Source: Hyphodiscus hymeniophilus (lineage: Eukaryota > Ascomycota > Leotiomycetes > Helotiales > Hyphodiscaceae). From it: a stretch of DNA of 64,000 nt. A program made the position numbers and the translations under genes. The notes below the pieces were generated by a model. That model was not told the origin of the DNA. It saw nothing but the letters and a program-made list of their open reading frames with translations, and searched no databases. The DNA is taken from contig VNKQ01000008.1 in assembly GCA_016508695.1 (NCBI GenBank), forward strand, positions 992,001-1,056,000, given 5' to 3'. Shown here one piece after another: positions 56,061 to 64,000 of the stretch. Position 1 is the first letter of the stretch; every line of letters starts with the position of its first letter.

Positions 56061-59000
56061 ATGGCGCCTGTGATACAGAGCAAGGGTCCGAAGGAATGGA
56101 ATCTTCTTGAGCTTCGACTGGCGAAAGCCATCGGTATGATCTGCCTTCGTATTCATCCTATTGCGATGAAAGCTAACTGGGATACAGACGTTGGCAAGGT
56201 CAAAGAACCCGACCTCAACATCAATGGGAAAAGGCAGCCACTGCTCAAGATCTTTGGATATGAGCATTGGCAGGTTAATCCCGAGGAGCTCGAGGTGCTC
56301 AAACCGAGTATCCAACTCGCTTCGAACCTCGTCCGTGTTGGAATGCCATACATTGCAAGCTTCCTTCCGTCGCGAAAGGAGATGTTCAATGATGGTGAGC
56401 TTCTCGACAGAAATGGACTACGAAAAAATCTATGCCCAACGGAAATCACACTCAAAAATAACCCCAACAAAAAAGAAGTCGCTGCTGCCTTGGAATCACT
56501 AGAGAATCTTGATATATCCATAAAATGGCAAATCAACAATGAGATGTTTGCAGTATCTGGCCAGTCTACAGACAGCGATAGCCGGGCTTTGGGCTGGATG
56601 GGTATCACAAGGCTTACCGACGAGCCTAGACCATGGGGACCTATCAGTGATGAAATGTTAGTCGGGGCCGACGCAGTCTCGATGAGTTTAGGCTTGGATC
56701 GACGACCGCTGATAATCGGGATCATGGGAGAGTATGTCAAAACAATTAAGAACTCCCCCAAAAACAGCGAGCAACGCTTACGGGCTACTTTCATGGCTGG
56801 AATCACCATGGCGCATGAAGTCGGTCATGCAATGTTCCACCAAGACTTCAGATCATATAATCCTCCATCGCTAGAAGAGCCCTATGTGGGAAAGGATTGT
56901 TCTGCGGAACTCGGGATAGCCTTTATCAAGTGGATCTTCGACGGCTTTCATCCCAATCCCGCCTCACTGAGAGGCCACAAGCTTACGGATTACACTGCAC
57001 ATCTGGAATGGACTGAACACTATGATACCGATATAGATCGGAGACCACTCTACAAAACTTTGTATTCTATATCCGTACCCTGGATTGAGGAGAAGCTCAC
57101 GCAAGGTTGGTGGGATAGTCTGCCATCTGCACGTCATTTGATCGAATTTTCTTCTAAAGCTAAGAAGGCCCTCAAGCCGATCATCAGTTCAGCATCCGTC
57201 GATACTGCAACTGCAAGAATGCCAGAATGGGTGTATTCGTGGGTGACGGGCAACGCAAGCTGGAATAACGACTTCAGTCTCCGGAAAAGAGGTTACAGAC
57301 ATGGCGAAAAAGTTGAAGGTTTGACCGAAGAAGAGATTGCATGGGTCAAAGCCAATCAGCCGCTCACGAGATATGATGCTAACATCGCATCGAAGAGCCC
57401 GGAAGAACAGGCACAGATACAAAGACGTGCTAGATTGATAGGTCTTGATGACTCAGAGGATGAAGAGGAAGAAGTGTTCATGGGTGGGAGTGGAGCTCGG
57501 CAGGCTTCTTTTGGCTTTGCTCCAGCTGCTCCCAATGACATTGTTGTACTTGATAGCAATGATGGGATTCTCGAAAAGAACTTTTCTAATGGCAATCACA
57601 CAATGCCACTCACAGACATTGTAGTGAGATATCTTCCGGAAGAAGAAGCCTCTACGAAACGTACCAGGGACGGCGACCAAGATCAAAATGGTGTGTCAAT
57701 CAAAAGGGCCAAGCTACATTCAAGATCAACGGAGGCAGATAAATTTCTTGACAGAAGTAGCGCTTTCGCTCTCGCAACTACGATGACTAGGATAGAAATC
57801 CACAACATGTGCATGGCGCGCAAAATCCCAGGATTTGCCCAAGTACAACCAACTGAAGACTGGCAGCAATCCCATCCCAACTTCGAAGATGACCCCGAAG
57901 ATTTTCAGGTCCCACTAGCACTCTCTAACGATATGATAGAAGCAGCTGTGATTCATCTATTCCCAAATGACGTCGATGCTCAAATCCAACTAAAGGAAGC
58001 AAGCTTAGACACTGTCTCGAACTGGGGATGGCCGCAGATTCGACAGTTCTGCGAGACCAACGGGCTCGAATACGAAGGCGCAGCAGGCGGAGCTGAGGTG
58101 CGGAACATCGTGTCCAAATTCAAGCGTGATGAGATCGAAGACCTGCGCTTGAGATCCGTGCAATTTTCCTCCCTCCCACATGACCCCGTAGTTGCAGCTA
58201 ACAATCCTGTGGACTGGACTCTCCGAGACCTCCAAGATTTCTGCACCGAACACAACCTTCCCACGACTGGTACACTCACTTCCATGAGAATCCGAGTCAA
58301 ACGCTGGCAACATCAAAAGTCACATGGCTCATTTCCCCGTCGTACTCAGCTCCACCGTCTGGATGGTAAAGGATTCGAGATCTACACATTCCGTGCACAC
58401 CTTGGTGCCTCCACAGTCGGCGCTCTGAAATCTGCGCTCTACATCGCAGGGGACTTTCCTCCCGAAGCTGTCCTAACACTGTTCTTCCGAGACCAATACT
58501 ATCACGCTCTCCAGGAAGACCTACCTCTGCTCGCCTACAACACCCCAACACCAGACTGGACCACTCTCCGTCTTAAAGTTGCCTCGAAATGGAAACCTGC
58601 GCCCGGAAGCACGCTTGCAACCGCCATCGACGTCGATGCGAGGCAAAAAGCTAAATTCAGTACCCCATTCCTCCCTCCAGGAGGAGAGGTACCGAGCGCC
58701 GCCCTCCATTTCCCCGTCATCACATACGGATCCGAGCCCACACCTGCCGATATTATCGCCGCGGCTCGCGCCGACCCCAGAACTAAGCGAGAGGCTGACG
58801 TTATCCTCAAGGGGGCCAACCCGACGTTCTCGGAACTTTTGTCATCGGTGGGGATGCGGGCGCCGAGGTTGGATCAAATGTTATTGGCTGGGGGAAAGTT
58901 TCAGAGGAAGGCAGGGGAAGAAGCTGGGTTGATATTGAGTCAGAGTGGGATGGAGATTTTTGAGGAGGTGGAGGACTATGAGGACGAGAAGGAGGAGATG

Positions 59001-59183
59001 AAGAGGCGATTGCAGGCGGTAATGGAATCCAAGACGGGCGAAAAGGTTATGGAGGGAGGCGGGAAGAGGAAGCGGGATCCGTTGGAGGGATATCCGCCAT
59101 TGGGGGCCAGTCATATGGCGGATCTCTTATATGCGACGAGTAAGAAGCTCAAGCGAGGGAGGGACTCTGATGCTGAGTACTAA
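56061..59183 (+). CDS. HEVGH-motif putative zinc metalloprotease, SAP-like and ubiquitin-like segments
   Basis: One uninterrupted frame of 1,040 aa from the ATG at 56061 (MAPVIQSKGPKEWNLLELRL); an upstream in-frame ATG at 55902 looks like leader. No named family is recognised. The zincin-like core has HEVGH at residues 252-256 in AGITMAHEVGHAMFHQDF. A candidate third ligand is Glu283 in KDCSAELGIAFIKWIF, 27 residues after the second histidine. An acidic stretch (DDSEDEEEEVF) follows near 465. Three short helical segments look SAP-like: MTRIEIHNMCMARKIP (about 575), SNWGWPQIRQFCETNG (about 650) and WTLRDLQDFCTEHNLP (about 718). Residues 770-840 (YTFRAHLGASTVGALKSALY onward) have the strand and helix pattern of a ubiquitin-like fold. 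The C-terminus is basic (KRKRDPLEG). A nuclear, DNA-associated protease is an inference. Confidence 0.8.
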   Translation: MAPVIQSKGPKEWNLLELRLAKAIGMICLRIHPIAMKANWDTDVGKVKEPDLNINGKRQPLLKIFGYEHWQVNPEELEVLKPSIQLASNLVRVGMPYIASFLPSRKEMFNDGELLDRNGLRKNLCPTEITLKNNPNKKEVAAALESLENLDISIKWQINNEMFAVSGQSTDSDSRALGWMGITRLTDEPRPWGPISDEMLVGADAVSMSLGLDRRPLIIGIMGEYVKTIKNSPKNSEQRLRATFMAGITMAHEVGHAMFHQDFRSYNPPSLEEPYVGKDCSAELGIAFIKWIFDGFHPNPASLRGHKLTDYTAHLEWTEHYDTDIDRRPLYKTLYSISVPWIEEKLTQGWWDSLPSARHLIEFSSKAKKALKPIISSASVDTATARMPEWVYSWVTGNASWNNDFSLRKRGYRHGEKVEGLTEEEIAWVKANQPLTRYDANIASKSPEEQAQIQRRARLIGLDDSEDEEEEVFMGGSGARQASFGFAPAAPNDIVVLDSNDGILEKNFSNGNHTMPLTDIVVRYLPEEEASTKRTRDGDQDQNGVSIKRAKLHSRSTEADKFLDRSSAFALATTMTRIEIHNMCMARKIPGFAQVQPTEDWQQSHPNFEDDPEDFQVPLALSNDMIEAAVIHLFPNDVDAQIQLKEASLDTVSNWGWPQIRQFCETNGLEYEGAAGGAEVRNIVSKFKRDEIEDLRLRSVQFSSLPHDPVVAANNPVDWTLRDLQDFCTEHNLPTTGTLTSMRIRVKRWQHQKSHGSFPRRTQLHRLDGKGFEIYTFRAHLGASTVGALKSALYIAGDFPPEAVLTLFFRDQYYHALQEDLPLLAYNTPTPDWTTLRLKVASKWKPAPGSTLATAIDVDARQKAKFSTPFLPPGGEVPSAALHFPVITYGSEPTPADIIAAARADPRTKREADVILKGANPTFSELLSSVGMRAPRLDQMLLAGGKFQRKAGEEAGLILSQSGMEIFEEVEDYEDEKEEMKRRLQAVMESKTGEKVMEGGGKRKRDPLEGYPPLGASHMADLLYATSKKLKRGRDSDAEY

Positions 59184-61273
59184 TGGTGGATTATATGGTG
59201 AGCAAAGAGGCGGGATATATTTAGTCCCTATATACACGTTCGGGGAATATTTCCGGTGGGCGGATTTACTTCTTTTGGAAGGCATGGATTCTGTTTAACG
59301 GTGTTGGATTATAATGAAATGATTAAAAGCCAAGGGAGCCATCCCGATTGTTAATTGAATGAAGGCGCAACAAGTGGTCCTTTTCCTTGAGGTTTATGAA
59401 ATTGACGATCATTTAGTCTTGGTGGCATGACCATCTAGCCCACAGAGCATTACGTTTTTGAGTGACTCCCAACGAGAGACATTACTGTTGAAAGGTGACG
59501 ATAAGGTGGCACAAAGCGAGGGTGCTATACATTGAAGCATCTCCTTGCCCAACGAATCAAACCCTCGGTCACAACGCTTGTCCTGCTTCACAGACCCGAG
59601 TCGAGATCACTTCTATCTATTTTAAGAAGCAATTGTTCAATCCTACTTCTGAAGGAAGACAGCTTTAAATCAAGATGCTGCTTCCATCACATGTCAGAAC
59701 CCAAGCTCAGCCGCTCTCTCCTCGTGAAGATCTAGGTAGACACAAGCTAGATCAGCTGACCATTCATAACATATTAGCATCCTCGTCCAAGCTACACAGC
59801 ATAATCTCCTCGCAACCTCTTGCGTAAAACGCAACATGAGCTATCAACAACCACCCAACTCCTCCCACCAGCACCCACATCTCGACCTCTCCGATTGAAA
59901 CCCGAAGGTCTCCGCGGCCACTAATAGGATGATCCAGATCGATGCTTCTATGTCCAATCCCCAATACAACGGCCAGTGAAGCTCACTTACCTGACTGCCG
60001 CTGTCGTGCAACTTTGACAGAAGGGACGGGAATCCCATGCCGCTTGGAGAAGATTGTGACGCGACTGGAGAGGAGAGAGATTGGGGATATTCTCGTGGGC
60101 ATGGCATGCAGCCTGACCAGGCTATTGCATCTGCAGATAGAGCATGCGAGCGATAGGCGTTTTCTCTGTGGCACAGAGGAACCTTCTGTTCCGCTCTGCG
60201 GCAGTGCGGCAATGCAGCTTGCAACGGCTCTTGGGTTGGAATGCACCCACCTTGATATTTCGTTGAGGGGGACTCCGCCCACCCGTTCATCTTTCTCTTG
60301 GACCAACAAACCGATCAACATAGAAGCACAGTCGAGTGGCTGGGGAAAAGGGGTTGAAAAGGGGGGGGGCTGTCGCACGGGGAATGGAAGTGCTCATGGC
60401 ATGGAATGTGTGATGTATGATGTTTCACCGCTGCGAATAAAGTGCATCGGCAGCACCGGTCGGAGAGGGGTCCGTGTGCCGACTTCATGCTGTAGATGGC
60501 TGCACGCTAGCAAGCAAGCGAGGGGCTCGGTTATTTTCGGATATCCCCCTGTAACAATTGTTTTGACGGGTCAACGAGGATGAGCTGGTTTTATAGCACA
60601 AGCTGTCGCCGTGGAAAGGGAATCGGTCTCGACGTTCTCGCTGAATTCCTCGTATCAATGTTGTATAAGACGGATATGGAGGGAGGGAAGCATTAGAAGG
60701 CCAGGCCAGGCCATGCGATGCGCCGATGTGAGAAGCATGCGCTCTGTAGACGGGAATTAAGCGAACGACAGAAGGCTCCAGAACCAAGTGGTTGTCCAAA
60801 GTACGACTTGGCTCTTGCAGATAAGTGCATGTTGATAACGGGTAAAGGAGATACAGTTCTTCCCGTCCAATCAGAGCCCATCGTCAATCTGCTGCCATCG
60901 ACCCTGCAGAGCCCCATGCGCTCCATACCTCGTCCAGCCCCCGCCATTAAAAAAAGTCCTCGGACCGAGACTCGGAGTCAACAACAACACTACTCCGTAC
61001 CGTCTTTCTCCACTTTGCTCCCTACGGAGGTATAAACTGCTCAGATGTCTTTCATTTACCCGCCTCTTCTACATTCCACACTCTACCGCAAACAGTTCTA
61101 CTCCCAGAATAGACCTAACATCCCGACAAGAACTAACCCCGCCTCTACTTCTTTCGATTAGTGAGGGGTTATAAGAGAGAAGCGAAGATTCGGATTGTTC
61201 TTGACTGTTCGTTCTGTCCGTCAATCGATATTCCGTCTTCGAGGGCCGTAAGATTCTTGAAGCTTCCTTAGCA
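59184..61273. other. 2 kb gene-free interval
   Basis: No gene recognised. The longest open frame (59942-60583, plus) shares its DNA with several others and lacks protein-like composition. A run of nine or more G lies near 60361-60369. The last 300 bp should hold the promoter and leader of the MFS gene at 61274. Confidence 0.5.
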
Positions 61274-63129
61274 ATGGTCCTAACAAGCCAGAAGTCGATT
61301 CGAAACCCTGACAAGTTTCCAACACTGCAATTGTTCTTGCTTGGTATGTCTTTCCCTCCTGTCACTCGTGCATTAGCCCATTGGGATTATGTTATGCAGA
61401 GTGACGAGGTGGCCTTGAAAAGGAATTCTACTGACAGCATTCCAGCCATTGTCCGCCTTGCCGAACCGATTGCTCTTACTTCTATCTTCCCTTATGCCTG
61501 GGCACTCGTCAAGAAGTTCCACGTTGGCGAACAGGAAGATGTAAGTTATTCTGGAGCGCTCGGCTGCTCGACACTGCTCTACTCTCCTGATTCATTTATG
61601 CGGCAGACCCCACCTTCTTCCCCTCAACCAAGAGCTAACTCTCATTTCTGCAGGCATCTTTCTACGCCGGACTTCTCATATCCTCCTTCGCACTCGCCGA
61701 ATCCTTGACTGGCATGTACTGGGGAGGTTTGTCTGATAGAATTGGACGAAAACCTGTGCTGCTTATTGGATGCTTTGGAACGGTGATCAGCTTGGTCTTG
61801 GTGGGCTTTTCGTCGAATATATGGTTTGCACTGGCAGGCAGAACCCTGGGCGGGTTCTTGAATGGAAACATTGGGGTCGTCCAGACCATGGTGGGCGAAT
61901 TGGTTACGAAGCCAGAACATGAGCGTACGTTCCCAATATCAGAGAATGAAAGATAGAAGCTGACTTCAATAGCTCGTGCATACTCAGTCATGCCATTCGT
62001 GTGGTCCATAGGCACTGTAATAGGGCCAGCGATCGGAGGGACATTTGCAGATCCAGCAACAAGCTTCCCAAACACTTTCTCCCCCGACGGGCTCTTCGGA
62101 CGCTTCCCCTACCTTCTCCCAAACCTCGTCTGCGCTTTTCTCCTCATGATGAGCATCACTTTCGGATACTTCTTCCTTGAAGAATCACACCCAGATATGC
62201 AACCCCGCGTCCTCCTCCCAGATTCGACTTATGTCTCAGATGAAACACCTCTCATGGCTACCGCAGACGCCATAAAAGCTCCTGCCGTGGACCTGAGATC
62301 AGAAACATACGGCACATTTGCAGGGAGCGACGACAGTCAATGGCAGAAAACGTACGAAAAGTTCGGAACGCCCAAAATCTTCACAAAACGAGTTATAAGC
62401 CTCATCGTCGCGTTAGGAATCTTCACCTACCATACAATGACTTACGACCATCTCCTTCCCATATTTCTCGAAGACGGCCGTGGCGAGACTTTCTCCGCAC
62501 TCTCACAATCTATAAACCCCCTCGCCGCATCTGGTGGTCTAGGCCTCAGTGTGCGGAGCGTGGGAGTTATCATGTCTACGGATGGACTCATCGCTCTCTT
62601 CGTTCAGGCCGTCATCTTCCCCTTCGCGGCCGCGAAAATGGGGGTGTACAGACTCTTCATCCTGGTCTCTCTGTGTCACCCGCTATCCTACTTCGTCATG
62701 CCATATCTCGTCTACCTACCACCCTCATTTCTATACCCAGGGATTTACCTCGCCCTGTCAATCCGGAACCTCCTCTGTATCCTCGCTTACCCCGTTATCT
62801 TGATCCAGATCAAAGAGGCATCACCCTCACCTTCGGTCATGGGGAAAATCAACGGATTAGCAGCATCAGCAGGCGCGGCATGCAGGACCGTCGCACCGCC
62901 TATCGCAGGCTATCTGTATGGAGTCGGCTCGAAGATGGATTTCACGGCTCTGGCATGGTACGGAAGTGCTTTTGTGGCGGTCGTTGGAGCTGTGCAGTGT
63001 TTCTCCGTCCAGCGCGAAAAAGCGCCATTATCCGAGGAAGATTTCGTGGAGTATAAGAGGGATTTGAGTAGGGAATTGGATAAAGAGTTTCCTGTTGTGC
63101 TTGTCACTGAGATTGATGAGTGGAATTAA
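61274..63129 (+). CDS. MFS transporter, DHA1/ZIFL-like (yeast YCR023C type)
   Basis: Four exons, 61274-61343, 61446-61540, 61654-61924 and 61973-63129, with introns of 102, 113 and 48 bp, give 530 aa. Splicing gives a standard 12-helix MFS order: TM1 LAEPIALTSIFPYAWALVKK, TM2 SFYAGLLISSFALAESLTG, loop 2-3 motif MYWGGLSDRIGRKPVLLIG, TM4 LAGRTLGGFLNGNIGVVQTM and TM5 FVWSIGTVIGPAIGGTFADP. A long central loop (about residues 225-290) with LLPDSTYVSDETPL is typical of this fungal group. The C-terminal half carries GVIMSTDGLIALFVQAVIFP and SAGAACRTVAPPIAGYLYGV. Members are proton-coupled exporters, often vacuolar in yeast; the substrate is unknown. The first exon (23 codons) is short, but its ATG, donor and phase agree. 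Confidence 0.9.
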
Positions 63130-63831
63130 AGGAGTTGAAAAGTCGATCAGGAGTAGCGAGGTTTCGGAAAAGATGGTCTGGTTTCAGGGAGCATCCTATT
63201 CGCGTCAATGGGCATATGGCATTGGAAAGGCGTTTTGATAGCGGTTTAGCGAGCGTGCTGTTTCGTTGGCGCTGCTGTACATGTGTCTCTTGTTCTTCAT
63301 ATTTACATAGCAGGAAGGGAATGGGCATAATTGGAGAAGATGTATTTAATGGAGCGACCAAATATTCATTCAAGACTCTACTCCTTGGCCTCGAAGACAC
63401 TTATCCAGAGGCAAAGCAAGTGCTTTCTCGAAATATTTGGAAGTTACCAAAGTACTTTACTAAAACTAACATCAATAACAAAGGCTCGCTGTACGTTTCT
63501 TTACGATGAATGGAGTCCGTATGTCATGTGTTCCAAGGGATCTAACACGAGCTTAGAGAAGAGACAAGCCGATCGATCACACAAAACCAACATGATGTAC
63601 TGCTCCGTGAAGATTTCGGCCACATCTAGCTCTGTAATCCGTCGAAGATTCCGTCCACGTGTGGAATAATCGCTGGGAGGAATAGAATCCAAAGGTAGCG
63701 GGATCGAGGCTGAGTAATGATGACGGCCGAATTCCAATGTAAGTTGGATGCCTTTCTCTATGTTTGTATTACTTTGCATTTCTTGCCTCGTGCGGTTGTC
63801 TCTATCGAATGCAAATTTGAAATCGATCTAC
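63130..63831. other. Intergenic region after the MFS gene
   Basis: 700 bp containing the 3' UTR of the MFS transporter. The short open frames on both strands lack protein-like composition. No repeat is seen. Confidence 0.45.
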
Positions 63832-64000
63832 TCAAGCCTCGTAGAATATCCCCTTCCAGAAATCCAAATCTGCTTTCATCCTCGTCCAAAATCGTTCAGT
63901 CACTTCACCAGACTCCCCAAATCCTCCGCGGCTGCCAGATCCTCGACAAGGAACATCCTCCCATCAGTCTGCATCATATCGCCCTGTATCAAGAAGTGTT
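63832..64000 (-). CDS. Possible 3' end of a gene cut by the right edge
   Basis: On the minus strand a frame open from the window edge reads GDMMQTDGRMFLVEDLAAAE and stops. A neighbouring frame reads VTERFWTRMKADLDFWKGIF and ends YEA before TGA at 63834-63832. The two look like adjacent parts of one protein offset by one base inside a GGGG run near 63915-63918. An intron or frameshift would be needed, and only about 55 residues are visible, so both gene status and family are unknown. Confidence 0.3.

Noticed and set aside
59942..60583. 213-codon plus-strand open frame
   Set aside because: Composition and overlapping antisense frames suggest chance; no domain or splice context.
1..64000. tRNA, rRNA, CRISPR array or transposon
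   Set aside because: Looked for box-B-like GGTTCGA, long terminal repeats, transposase-like frames and regular spaced repeats; found nothing convincing by eye.

Overview
The window is nuclear DNA of a filamentous ascomycete (Pezizomycotina). The evidence is short GT..AG introns of mostly 44-60 bp, wide gene spacing on both strands, and Pezizomycotina-type genes: a Zn2Cys6 regulator, an AreB/ASD-4-type GATA factor, a KRE6/SKN1 glucan synthase-like protein, a TOK1 channel and a DUF6606/DUF3638/DUF3645 giant protein. Protein similarity recalled from memory fits Leotiomycetes best, but that placement is an inference. All exon joins were made by eye from splice signals, reading-frame phase and family resemblance.

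Layout, left to right: a cupin gene cut by the left edge; an SRF1-like membrane protein (-); a mitochondrial K+/H+ exchange-related protein (+); a 2 kb gene-poor stretch; two tandem DUF3716 paralogs (+); a KRE6/SKN1-type beta-1,6-glucan gene (+); an eight-exon Zn2Cys6 factor (-); a multi-KH RNA-binding protein (-); an 885-codon disordered protein (-); a pyrimidine 5'-nucleotidase-like HAD enzyme (+); MED21 (-) and RRG7 (+) sharing a short promoter; a glutathione S-transferase (+); a 3 kb stretch with a possible coding remnant; an AreB-like GATA factor (+); a TOK1 potassium channel (-); a roughly 9.5 kb disrupted DUF6606/DUF3638/DUF3645 gene (-); a DHA1 MFS transporter (-); a 1,040-aa protein with an HEVGH metalloprotease motif (+); a second MFS transporter (+); and a possible partial gene at the right edge (-).

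No operon, biosynthetic cluster, CRISPR array, tRNA, rRNA or transposon was recognised. Most genes are independent core functions: transcription (MED21, GATA, Zn2Cys6), mitochondrial maintenance (RRG7, K+/H+ protein), cell wall (KRE6-like), ion homeostasis (TOK1) and transport (two MFS). The most unusual items are the giant gene with at least six frame breaks plus a nonsense codon but an intact 1,349-codon C-terminal ATPase-like half; the HEVGH protein, which seems to combine a zincin core with SAP-like helices and a ubiquitin-like segment; the GATA gene, whose conserved upstream exon has no ATG; and the DUF3716 tandem pair.
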